NCBI GenBank assembly: GCA_023438245.1
Contig: JAEXRD010000078.1
Coordinates: forward strand, 1-20,883
Length of the DNA: 20,883 nt
Direction of reading: 5' to 3'
Source: Pseudomonadota bacterium
GTDB taxonomy: Bacteria > Desulfobacterota > Desulfovibrionia > Desulfovibrionales > Desulfovibrionaceae
The first letter of the stretch is position 1. Every line of letters begins with the position of its first letter. Both the position numbers and the translations under genes were made by a program. Shown piece by piece: positions 1 through 6,700 of the stretch. A model generated the notes under the pieces. That model had not been told where the DNA came from. It searched no databases and saw nothing but the letters and a program-made list of their open reading frames with translations.

Positions 1-2
1 GG

Positions 3-1265
3 CGGCGCCCCGCCGCCCCCCCCCCCCCCCCCCGCGCGTGCTTCCTGGGGCTGGCGGCGGCCCTGGCCCTGATACTGCTGCCCAGTCCTGGCCACGGAGC
101 GGAGAATCGCGCCACGACGTTGTTGGACAGCATCATGCAGGCTCCGGGCAAGGGCGCTCAGGAGCCTATGCCCACGCGACAGGGCGGGCCTGTGGCCCCG
201 GTCGCCCCGGTGGTGAAGCCCCTGGGCCCGAAGGGAGGGCCGGAGGGCGGTGCGGAAAAGCCCCTGCGCGACGTGGTGCGCGAACGGCAGCAGCAGGGGC
301 AGGGCGCGGGCCAGAATGCGGGAAAAGCCCGGCCCGTGGCGCGCGACCTGAATTTCGCCCTGACCCACGACGGGGTGAAGCGCACCGCCCTGGTGCACGT
401 GCCGCCCCAGGCCGCCGGAAAGGGGGCCAGGAAGCTGCCGCTGGTGATCTTCCTGCACGGGGCCGGGGGCAGCGCAGCCCAGGGCATGCGCCAGACCAAC
501 CTGACCGGCCTGGCGGACCGGGCGGGCTTCCTGGCCGTGTTCCCCGAAGGCCTGGGGCCGGAAGGCGGCCAGACCTGGAACGCCTGGATGTGCTGCGGCT
601 TCGCGCGCGACACCAAGGTGGACGACGTGGGCTTTCTGGACGCGCTCATCTCGCGGCTGAGGGCGGACAGCTTCAGCGGCCCGATGATTGACGGGCGGCG
701 GATCTATCTGGCGGGATTTTCCAACGGAGCCATGCTGGCCAGCCGTTTCGCGCTGGAGCGGCCCGGCGTGGCGGCGGCCATCGCGGTGGTCAGCGGCACC
801 CTGCCCTGCGACCTGGACCCGCCGGGGGCCCCCCTGCCCGTGCTCGTCGTGCACGGCGACCAGGACAAGGTGGCGCGCTACGGCCCCACTCCGGCGCACC
901 CGGCCACGGGCCGCTTCTGCGAGGACCATCCCGCCCGCGCCCAGGTGGACTACTGGGTGCGCGGCCTGGGCCTGGGCAAGCCCCGCGTGCTGGAGCACAC
1001 CAAGACCCGCTCGCGCATGGAGATCTACGAAGGGGGCAAGAAAGGCCGCGCCGAGCTGCGCTCCCTGGTGGTGCACGGCGGCGGCCACGCCTGGCCCGGC
1101 GGCGCGCGCGAGGTCTACAAGTACTGCGACATGCCCCCGCGCGAGCCGGACGTTTCCGCGCTGGTCTGGGAGTTCCTCTCACGCCACAGCCTGGGCGCGG
1201 CCTCACAGGTCGAGAAAGCCGAGCCGGAACAGGCTCCCGCCAAAAAGTCCAAGAAGAAACGCTAG
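3..1265 (+). CDS. Secreted PHB-depolymerase/LpqC-like esterase (alpha/beta hydrolase), 5' end outside window
   Basis: This is an exported serine hydrolase of the polyhydroxybutyrate-depolymerase/feruloyl-esterase-like family; the true substrate is unknown. Seen: the frame is open from base 3. Before the first possible start in the window (TTG at 120, no ribosome site) it encodes a signal-peptide core, FLGLAAALALILLPSPGHGA, so the real start lies upstream and the TTG is internal. A Pro/Gly/Ala-rich linker follows, then the hydrolase domain from about base 430. It has the oxyanion strand LVIFLHGAGGS, nucleophile elbow GFSNGAM (Ser near base 722), the acid residue in VHGDQD and His in GGGHAWPGG. 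The catalytic triad is complete and there are several cysteines (WMCCGF, LPCDL, RFCED, KYCDM). The C-terminus ends in a lysine-rich tail (KKSKKKR). The stop shares four bases with the convergent deacetylase gene. Family assignment is firm; substrate is inference. Confidence 0.85.
   Translation, partial: RRPAAPPPPPRACFLGLAAALALILLPSPGHGAENRATTLLDSIMQAPGKGAQEPMPTRQGGPVAPVAPVVKPLGPKGGPEGGAEKPLRDVVRERQQQGQGAGQNAGKARPVARDLNFALTHDGVKRTALVHVPPQAAGKGARKLPLVIFLHGAGGSAAQGMRQTNLTGLADRAGFLAVFPEGLGPEGGQTWNAWMCCGFARDTKVDDVGFLDALISRLRADSFSGPMIDGRRIYLAGFSNGAMLASRFALERPGVAAAIAVVSGTLPCDLDPPGAPLPVLVVHGDQDKVARYGPTPAHPATGRFCEDHPARAQVDYWVRGLGLGKPRVLEHTKTRSRMEIYEGGKKGRAELRSLVVHGGGHAWPGGAREVYKYCDMPPREPDVSALVWEFLSRHSLGAASQVEKAEPEQAPAKKSKKKR
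16..33. repeat. Homopolymer of 18 C
   Basis: An uninterrupted run of 18 cytosines lies inside the 5' coding region of the esterase, just before the hydrophobic core of its signal peptide, and would encode a proline run. Such a tract could be slippage-prone, or it could be an assembly artefact at a contig edge. Confidence 0.9.
1262..1265. other. CTAG shared by two convergent stop codons
   Basis: The palindrome CTAG supplies TAG to both convergent genes: the plus-strand esterase stops at 1263-1265 and the minus-strand deacetylase at 1264-1262. There is no room for an intergenic terminator. Confidence 0.9.
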
Positions 1266-2326
1266 CGCCGCTTGGCCTTGCTGCCCCCCACCCTGCCGAG
1301 CGTGCCGTGGCCCTCGAACAGGGTGTCGTACTGGGCGTTGTCGCCGGGATGGCTGAAGTAGCCGCCGCCCACGGTTTCCGGCCTGCCGGAGGCCAGCAGT
1401 TCGCTCACCGTGGCCGTGCGCAGGCCCTTCTGGGCCAAGAGCGGCAGCAGCAGGCGCACCACCTGGGCGGTGTCCCTGGGCACGCAGTTGGCGTGCAGCA
1501 GCACGATGGAGCCGGGTCGCGCCGCCTCCGCGATGGCCCGGGCGCGCTCCTGGGCGCTGCCGCCGAAGCCTTCGCCCACCACGTCCCACTGGATCACGGC
1601 CAGGCCCTGCCCAGCCAGCCAGGCCGCCGTCTCCGCCGCGCCCCGGCCATAGGGCAGGCGGAACAGCGGGGCCGGGGCCGGAGCGGCCGGAGGCAGCCCG
1701 CGCGCGGCCAGCCTGCGCGAGAGCTCGGCGTTCAGGGCCGCGAACTGCGCCGCCGTCCAGCGCACCTGCCTCTGGCGCTCCTCCGGGGTGGCCACCAGCA
1801 TGTTGGCGTGCGTCCAGCCATGGTGGCCCAGCTCGAAACGCGGGTCGGCCATGAGCTGCATGGCCCGCTCCGGGTGCGAGCGCAGCCACTTGCCCCCGGC
1901 GAAGAACGTGGCCCTGGCCCCGCGCCCGTGGTCGAACCCGCGCAGGGCGTCCACCAGGGCCGCGTCGTAGCCCGTCACGTGCACCGCCCGCTCGCACAGG
2001 TCGAAGGAGAGCGCCACGCGGCGGTCGCCTTCGGGCAGCGCCACGCGGCGGATGATGCCCCGGCGCTCCGGAGCCAGCGGCGGCAGCTCGCGCTCGCCCC
2101 CGGCCACTTCGGCGGGGTGCGTCAGGTCCGCCGCCGGAAGCTGGCGGATGGCCCGCTCGGCCTTGATGGCCGCCGCCCCGCGCGGTTCGGCCAGCTGCTC
2201 CGGCGTCCACAGCGAAAGGGCCGAGGAATCCGCCCCCAGCGCCGATCCGCAACCAACCGCAAGCATCCACAACGCCAACCACAATGGTTGCGTCATTTTC
2301 AGAAATTTGCGCAGCGCGTTTTTCAT
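1262..2326 (-). CDS. Exported polysaccharide deacetylase (NodB homology domain)
   Basis: This is a carbohydrate esterase 4-type protein of 354 residues, likely acting on an N- or O-acetylated polysaccharide in the envelope. The ATG at 2326 was chosen over one at 2362 because it begins a clean signal peptide (MKNALRKFLK, then a hydrophobic stretch, then GSALGA) and has a G-rich ribosome site in front. NodB motifs are visible in order: motif 1 VALSFDLCE, motif 2 GHHGWTHAN (the metal H-x3-H pair), motif 3 FRLPYGRG, motif 4 WDVVGEG and motif 5 VLLHANC. Motif 1 keeps the first Asp, but the usual second Asp (FDDG) is replaced by LC, a variant found in a subgroup of the family, so the metal site may differ. 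It is convergent with the esterase and divergent from the permease. Substrate cannot be told from sequence. Confidence 0.85.
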   Translation of the reverse strand: MKNALRKFLKMTQPLWLALWMLAVGCGSALGADSSALSLWTPEQLAEPRGAAAIKAERAIRQLPAADLTHPAEVAGGERELPPLAPERRGIIRRVALPEGDRRVALSFDLCERAVHVTGYDAALVDALRGFDHGRGARATFFAGGKWLRSHPERAMQLMADPRFELGHHGWTHANMLVATPEERQRQVRWTAAQFAALNAELSRRLAARGLPPAAPAPAPLFRLPYGRGAAETAAWLAGQGLAVIQWDVVGEGFGGSAQERARAIAEAARPGSIVLLHANCVPRDTAQVVRLLLPLLAQKGLRTATVSELLASGRPETVGGGYFSHPGDNAQYDTLFEGHGTLGRVGGSKAKRR

Positions 2327-2418
2327 GTCCCCCGCCCTACTCCCCATCGCCCCCGCTGACAAGCCGCCAGCCAGCCTGGGACATTGCGCCCGCGCGCCCG
2401 CCGGGGTAGTGTGGCCCC

Positions 2419-3636
2419 ATGCTGCTGGACCTCAAGATCGCCCTGGCCTCGCTGGCCGCGCACAAGCTCCGGGCCGTGCTGGCCATGCTGGGCGTGTTCC
2501 TGGGCGCGCTGGCCTTCAACGGCGTGGAGCACGTGGCCGAGGCCATGTACAAGAACGCCGAGGCCGAGGCCGCCAAGCTCGGCCCCAACCTCTTCGCCGT
2601 CATGGCCGGCAGCGTGCGCTTCACCCGCGACGGCAGCGCCGCGCGCTTCGCCGGGTCGGTGAGCACCTTCACCGTGGCCGACGCCCAGGCCGTGGCCGGG
2701 GGCGTGCCCTCGGTGCTGGATCACGCGCCCTACGTCAGCAGCACCCGGCCCATCCGCAGCGGCAACACCACCGTCACCACCCAGATCCTGGCCACCTACC
2801 CCGCCTACACCTCCATCCGCAGCTTCAACCCCGCCTACGGCCGCTTCATCACCGAGGCCGACCTCATGGACATGGAGCGCATCGTCGTGCTGGGCAGCAA
2901 GATCGCCGAGCGCCTCTTCGGCGGGTCCGAAGCCGCCCTGGGGCGCGAGGTGTTCATCTTCCGCGCCCGCTTCACCGTGGTCGGCGTCATGGAGTCCAAG
3001 GGCCGCGACATCACCGGCGCCGACCAGGACGAGCAGACCTTCATGCCGCTTTCCACCTACATGCGCCGCGCCTCCAACCAGACCTGGATCTCCGGGGTGT
3101 ACCTGCACCTGGACGAGCGCGCCGACCTGGACCGCGTGCGCCAGGCCACCGCCGACATCCTGCGCGCCCGCCACCACCTGGAAGGCAAGAAGGACGACTT
3201 CTCCATGCTCACCCCCGCCGACAGCATGCAGCTGCGCAAGGAGGCCCTGGACCTGGTGCAGACCCTGGGGGCCATCACCTCCACCATCAGCTTCGCCGTG
3301 GGCGGCATGGGCATCCTGTCCATCATGGTGCTCATGGTGCAGGCCCGGCGCATGGAAATCGGCATACGCCGCGCCGTGGGCGGCAGCCGGGGGCACATCA
3401 CGCGCCAGTTCCTGCTGGAGGCGGGCATCATGGCCGGAACCGGCGGGGCGCTCGGCGTGGCCGCCAGCCTGGGCCTGGTGCAAATCGTCTGCGCCCTGGC
3501 CGGATTCCCGCACGTCATCCTCGTCCGCTTCAGCCTGGCCACCCTGTTCGGCAGCGTGCTGCTGGGTCTCCTCGCCGGGGCCTACCCGGCCCGGCAGGCC
3601 GCGCACATCGAGATTCTGGACGTGCTGAGGTCGTGA
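2419..3636 (+). CDS. MacB/FtsX-type ABC transporter permease (orphan)
   Basis: This inner-membrane protein of 405 residues belongs to the MacB/LolC/FtsX permease family, which works with an ATPase to drive export or mechanotransmission rather than ordinary import. Seen: an N-terminal amphipathic stretch and first membrane helix (about residues 12-36, LRAVLAMLGVFLGALAF); a large periplasmic domain (about 40-275); then three membrane helices (about 281-313, 335-362, 371-392). Between helices 2 and 3 lies the family signature RRMEIGIRRAVGGSRGHI, and the end is the typical PARQAAHIEILDVLR. It is full length and intact. The ATG at 2419 matches the normal family N-terminus but has no good ribosome site. 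No ATP-binding or membrane-fusion partner is encoded in the window, so the ATPase must lie elsewhere. Substrate unknown. Confidence 0.9.
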   Translation: MLLDLKIALASLAAHKLRAVLAMLGVFLGALAFNGVEHVAEAMYKNAEAEAAKLGPNLFAVMAGSVRFTRDGSAARFAGSVSTFTVADAQAVAGGVPSVLDHAPYVSSTRPIRSGNTTVTTQILATYPAYTSIRSFNPAYGRFITEADLMDMERIVVLGSKIAERLFGGSEAALGREVFIFRARFTVVGVMESKGRDITGADQDEQTFMPLSTYMRRASNQTWISGVYLHLDERADLDRVRQATADILRARHHLEGKKDDFSMLTPADSMQLRKEALDLVQTLGAITSTISFAVGGMGILSIMVLMVQARRMEIGIRRAVGGSRGHITRQFLLEAGIMAGTGGALGVAASLGLVQIVCALAGFPHVILVRFSLATLFGSVLLGLLAGAYPARQAAHIEILDVLRS

Positions 3637-3791
3637 GAGCGGGGGGAGCGGGGGAAACCGTCCATTCCTGAACCCCGCGCCTGCGCGGCTCACACTGCGC
3701 CCCCCCTCTGCCAGCACCCTGTCAATTGGCTAGTTTTGTCCTTTTCCCGGCCAAAAATGGGTGATTTTTATCCGCGCTCCAAAGGCCATGC

Positions 3792-3797
3792 TATACT
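3792..3797 (+). promoter_or_regulatory. -10-like box TATACT
   Basis: TATACT (5 of 6 bases of the sigma-70 consensus) lies 27 bases upstream of the ATG at 3825, in a locally AT-rich stretch. I could not place a convincing -35 hexamer at normal spacing. Confidence 0.4.
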
Positions 3798-3799
3798 CC

Positions 3800-3812
3800 A
3801 TTGAAAATCAAT
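3800..3812. promoter_or_regulatory. Operator-like inverted repeat ATTGA-N3-TCAAT
   Basis: A perfect five-base inverted repeat sits between the -10-like box and the ribosome binding site of the Tlde1-like gene, where a repressor would block transcription. It is short, so this is suggestive only. Confidence 0.3.
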
Positions 3813-3813
3813 T

Positions 3814-3822
3814 GGAGGAAGG
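3814..3822 (+). promoter_or_regulatory. Strong ribosome binding site deciding the start at 3825
   Basis: GGAGGAAGG lies just ahead of ATG 3825 and identifies that codon, rather than the in-frame TTG at 3801, as the start. Confidence 0.75.
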
Positions 3823-3824
3823 CT

Positions 3825-4469
3825 ATGATTTATTTCAAGAACGGCCACGAGATCAGGACCTGGGTCAGCCCGGACGGCAAAAGCATGCATGCCAGCATCA
3901 GCACCAAGCCCGGTCCCCACGGCAGCATGCGAAATTTCAACACAGCAGATGGCCAGTATGTAGCGGGAGACGCACTCCTGACCGAGAGCGGACAAATCGT
4001 TTCCGATGCCGGGGGCATCTTTGGTGGCAGTGAAGTGCGTGGACCGGTGACGCCGCCGCAATCGGAAAAATACCCGCCTGTGCCTACAGCCCCGAAGGAG
4101 CCGCACCTGACCTACAGCATTGGGAGCCATACCATGCACGATCCGCGAGGCGACGCCATCACGACAAAGACATACAGCGGCGCAGGCCAACACAAGAACA
4201 AAGTGGAGAGCCAGCACCTCGTGAACGAAGGGCCGATCCCTGAAGGGAACTGGAAGATTCAGCAAGTCACGGATGCAAAGACCATTTCCAAGTATGGTCC
4301 GCCCGTCTACAGGCTGGTACCGGACCCAGCCACGGAGGCTAGAGTTGGAAGCGAAGTCACGGGTGGCATGGGGCGCAACCCCCATTCGTTTCTCATCCAT
4401 AGCAACAACAAGACGAGTACAGCCTCAACAGGGTGCATCGTCATGGAAAGAATGAGCGCGAAATGCTGA
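3825..4469 (+). CDS. Tlde1/DUF2778-type L,D-transpeptidase-like protein, candidate peptidoglycan-targeting toxin; C-terminus probably frameshifted
   Basis: As written it has 214 residues. The second half matches the Tlde1 (DUF2778) fold, known from type VI secretion effectors that cut or exchange the peptides of peptidoglycan in the target periplasm. Seen: KTYSGAGQHKNK, then NEGPIPEGNWKI (the GPIPxGxY-type motif), then the catalytic block IHSNNKTSTASTGCI, with His192, Ser201 and Cys204. There is no signal peptide, as expected for injected effectors. Residues 1-70 are not recognised. The reading stops 10 residues after Cys204, but the -1 frame from about 4451 continues NEREMLRPYVGRWLRVTK to a stop at 4505-4507, the helix-plus-strand ending this fold needs. 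That gives about 227 residues and would overlap the next gene by 14 bases. Base composition (about 60% G+C by eye) is lower than in the neighbours. Family fairly sure; toxin role inferred. Confidence 0.75.
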   Translation: MIYFKNGHEIRTWVSPDGKSMHASISTKPGPHGSMRNFNTADGQYVAGDALLTESGQIVSDAGGIFGGSEVRGPVTPPQSEKYPPVPTAPKEPHLTYSIGSHTMHDPRGDAITTKTYSGAGQHKNKVESQHLVNEGPIPEGNWKIQQVTDAKTISKYGPPVYRLVPDPATEARVGSEVTGGMGRNPHSFLIHSNNKTSTASTGCIVMERMSAKC

Positions 4470-4507
4470 GGCCCTATGTCGGGAGGTGGTTGCGTGTCAC
4501 GAAATAG
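4451..4507 (+). other. Out-of-frame C-terminal tail of the Tlde1-like protein
   Basis: In frame -1 relative to the gene this stretch reads NEREMLRPYVGRWLRVTK and then stops. One extra base near 4446-4452 (for instance one A in the AAAGAA run) would join it to ...GCIVMER. It could be a sequencing error, a recent inactivating deletion or recoding; no classic slippery heptamer was seen. Confidence 0.6.
4482..4487 (+). promoter_or_regulatory. Ribosome binding site GGAGGT deciding GTG start at 4494
   Basis: GGAGGT lies six bases before GTG 4494. The in-frame ATG at 4476 has no such site and would add MSGGGC ahead of the signal peptide. The site lies inside the out-of-frame tail of the upstream gene, which would couple translation of the two genes if that tail is translated. 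Confidence 0.7.
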
Positions 4508-5171
4508 TTTGCTTCCTGCCCTCGTCCTTTGCTTCCTGGCGGCTTTCTCCGCCCCGGCCTCCGGTGCTCAGGAGTTCTCGCGCGTCCTTGTGAATGAACC
4601 TGTGTGGAGCTACCGCCCACCCCGCAAGGAAGTGCCCCCCTACTCCGCTGTCTTGGACGATGCCCACCATGAGCTCATCGGACTGGGCGAGAGTCAGGAA
4701 GCACGTCTTCCCCTCACAAGCGCCGAAACAAGGGACGTGCTCACGTTGCTCGGGCTGGCCCCCCGCATCCGCTTCGGCGAAAACGACGATTCGCTGTTCT
4801 GCTATTCCTCTGCGCGCAAGGGCGACGCCACTGCCGTCGTGTTTGTCGTATACCCGGACTCACTCATTTCTGTTGATGTGCATTCCGATGTTTCAAGGAT
4901 CGTCCAGGGCGAGCGCCGTTGCATGCCGACAAGATCCGTGAGCGCCGCCGTGCGCACAAAGGGCGGCCTACGTCTGGGTTTGACTAGGGCGAAGGTAAGA
5001 ACCATGTTCGGCCCCCCCCACCGCACTCTGGGCCGAGGCTATCTTTATTTCTCGGAACGAACCTCAAAGCCTGGAGAATTCGGGCAGACGCAGGTCCGGA
5101 GCATCCACATCTGGTTCGGCGGAGACAACCGCGTGGACGGCTTTGCGATCAAGGCCCAAAACCTTGATTAG
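4494..5171 (+). CDS. Sec-exported protein of unknown family, candidate immunity partner
   Basis: This is a 225-residue protein that I do not recognise as a family. From the GTG start it has a classical signal peptide (MSRN, hydrophobic core LLPALVLCFLAAF, cleavage probably after SAPASGA), so the mature protein starts near QEFSRV and lies in the periplasm; the Cys in the core does not make a lipobox. The C-terminal part holds GGLRLGLTRAKVRTMFGPP followed by YLYFSE, a pattern like the BamE/OmlA-type fold seen in many small periplasmic proteins. It follows the Tlde1-like gene immediately, probably overlapping its original end, and shares its lower G+C. Immunity proteins against Tlde1 toxins act in the periplasm, so immunity is a reasonable inference; no similarity to a known one is claimed. 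Confidence 0.6.
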   Translation: MSRNSLLPALVLCFLAAFSAPASGAQEFSRVLVNEPVWSYRPPRKEVPPYSAVLDDAHHELIGLGESQEARLPLTSAETRDVLTLLGLAPRIRFGENDDSLFCYSSARKGDATAVVFVVYPDSLISVDVHSDVSRIVQGERRCMPTRSVSAAVRTKGGLRLGLTRAKVRTMFGPPHRTLGRGYLYFSERTSKPGEFGQTQVRSIHIWFGGDNRVDGFAIKAQNLD

Positions 5172-5207
5172 GCCTCCCGCCCCCAACTCTCCCCTCCTCC
5201 CACGCGC

Positions 5208-5244
5208 AAAAAAAGGCCCGGCCTCCCAAGTGGGAAGCCGGGCC
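5208..5244 (-). terminator. Rho-independent terminator of the minus-strand metabolic cluster
   Basis: The stem is GGCCCGGCCTCCC (5215-5227) pairing with GGGAAGCCGGGCC (5232-5244), one mismatch, four-base loop. Seven A's at 5208-5214 become a U tract on the minus strand. It lies 27 bases past the stop of the HD-domain gene. On the plus strand there is no U tract, so it mainly serves the minus strand. Confidence 0.85.
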
Positions 5245-5271
5245 GAATGTTTCCTGTGAAACAATTGCGGG

Positions 5272-6612
5272 CTATTTGAGTCCTTCTTCGGCGGCGTAGC
5301 GGGCCACGAAGGCCTTGGCCTCGTCCACGCCCGTCACGTCGCCCGCGATCTGGGCCTTGAGCAGCGCGTCGCGGATGATGCCCACCGACGGGCCGGGGTT
5401 CATGCCTGTGGCCTGCATGATGTCGCGGCCGTTGAGGAAGGGTTCGAGGGCTTCCTCGGGGATGTCGGCGCGTTCCAGCATCTTGAGGATGTGGTTGAAC
5501 TCGCGGTAGGAGCCGCCGCGCGCCTTGATGTCGGCCCGCACCATCTCCAGGATGCGCGGGTACTCGTCGATGGCCCGGAGCTTGCGCACGCCCTTGTCCG
5601 TGAGCATGAAGTGCGGGCGCATGTGGTCGCGCACCAGGGTGCAGATCAGGTCCACGTCCTCGCTGGGGAAGTGCAGGCGATTCAGGATCTTGCGCGTGAC
5701 CTTGGCGCCCACGCGGTGGTGTTGCAGGAAGCTCCACTGGCCGTCGGAGTACTCGGCGGTGTAGAGCTTGCCCACGTCGTGGAACATGCAGGCCAGGGTG
5801 CCGTACCAGTCGTAGGGCAGCACCTCGGGGTAGTGGCGCATCACGTCCAGCGTGTGCTGGAACACGGTCTCCTCGCCGGCCTCCTGGCTTTTCAGCTGGC
5901 GCACGCGGGCCAGGGCGGCGATCTCCGGGATCAGCCCGTGCAGGATCTGGCATTCGAACAGGAGCTTGACGAAGGCGTGCATGTTCTCCGCCTCCACCTT
6001 GCGCCATTCGTCCATGATGTCGGTGACCGGGCAGTAGTCCAGCACGCGGCGCGCGCCGCGCACGATGGCCAGCCAGGTGTTCTGCTCGATGGGCAGGTGC
6101 AGGTTGGCGGCAAAGCGCATGGCCCGCACGGCGATGAGGTAGTCCTTCTTGAGGGTCTGGTCCGGGAAGCCCTTGATGGCGATGACGCCGTCGTCAAACC
6201 CGGTGAGGCCCTGGTCCTGGTCCTCCGGCGGTGGCAGGTAGGCGCAGGCCGCGGCCAGCGGAATCTCGCCGCGCTCCTGCAGCACCTTGAGCAGGCGCGG
6301 GGTGAGCCGGGCCACGCATTCCTCGGGGTGCGCGCCGTCCTCGGTGACAGCCGGATGGAAGCAGAAGCACACGCCTTCCATCTCGATGCAGCCGAGCACG
6401 CCCTCGTCCTTGCCGGGGATCATCTTGGGGAACAGGCGGCGCAGGCCGTCGAAATCCAGCTCGGTGCTGATGTCCATGCACAGCTCGCCGCCGGACACCT
6501 TCTGCATGCGCAGCACGTCCTTCTGCAGGCGGGCGTTGATGACGTAGGCGTCGTAGCCGTTGCGCATGATGGTCTTGCACAGGCTCACGGCCTCTTTGAA
6601 CGGGTCGATCAT
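5272..6612 (-). CDS. HD-domain phosphohydrolase with degenerate CCA-adding-enzyme-like N-terminal region
   Basis: This protein of 446 residues has the class II tRNA nucleotidyltransferase/poly(A)-polymerase layout joined to an HD domain. The ATG at 6612 has a GGAGGAAGA ribosome site; an upstream in-frame start at 6723 has none. Residues 12-65 align by eye with the nucleotidyltransferase head, but the nucleotide-binding GGxVRD is read as INARLQKD (25-32) and the metal DxD as CMDIST (45-50), so polymerase activity is probably lost. The neck is well kept: FDDGVIAIKGFPDQ and DYLIAVRAMRFAAN (139-170). The HD domain shows His253, His278-Asp279 and His299, enough for metal-dependent phosphoesterase activity. 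RNA or nucleotide substrates are plausible but unproven. It is last in the minus-strand cluster, 88 bases after pyrC and before a terminator. Confidence 0.8.
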   Translation of the reverse strand: MIDPFKEAVSLCKTIMRNGYDAYVINARLQKDVLRMQKVSGGELCMDISTELDFDGLRRLFPKMIPGKDEGVLGCIEMEGVCFCFHPAVTEDGAHPEECVARLTPRLLKVLQERGEIPLAAACAYLPPPEDQDQGLTGFDDGVIAIKGFPDQTLKKDYLIAVRAMRFAANLHLPIEQNTWLAIVRGARRVLDYCPVTDIMDEWRKVEAENMHAFVKLLFECQILHGLIPEIAALARVRQLKSQEAGEETVFQHTLDVMRHYPEVLPYDWYGTLACMFHDVGKLYTAEYSDGQWSFLQHHRVGAKVTRKILNRLHFPSEDVDLICTLVRDHMRPHFMLTDKGVRKLRAIDEYPRILEMVRADIKARGGSYREFNHILKMLERADIPEEALEPFLNGRDIMQATGMNPGPSVGIIRDALLKAQIAGDVTGVDEAKAFVARYAAEEGLK

Positions 6613-6700
6613 TCTTCCTCCATGTGCCGGTTCCGACCCCGCGCGCGGCGGGCCGGGGGGGTTCCTTCGAAGCGCCTGTCGATGCGACAGCGCAACCGCC

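Larger units (their letters stand above)
3722..3815. repeat. Direct repeat TCAATTGG flanking the toxin-gene promoter region
   Basis: TCAATTGG occurs at 3722-3729 and again at 3808-3815, on either side of the AT-rich leader of the following gene. The second copy is part of a small perfect inverted repeat, ATTGA-AAA-TCAAT (3800-3812). Eight bases can recur by chance, so a regulatory role is inference. Confidence 0.4.

Noticed and set aside
120..122. TTG as the start of the esterase
   Set aside because: No ribosome site, and the same frame upstream encodes a convincing signal peptide that would be lost.
3675..3688. Hairpin CCGCGC-CT-GCGCGG after the permease gene
   Set aside because: Two-base loop and no U tract; not a credible terminator.
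6672..6693. Imperfect inverted repeat around CTGTC-GATGC-GACAG between pyrC and the HD gene
   Set aside because: Short, bulged and without a U tract; a role as terminator or mRNA element is not supported.
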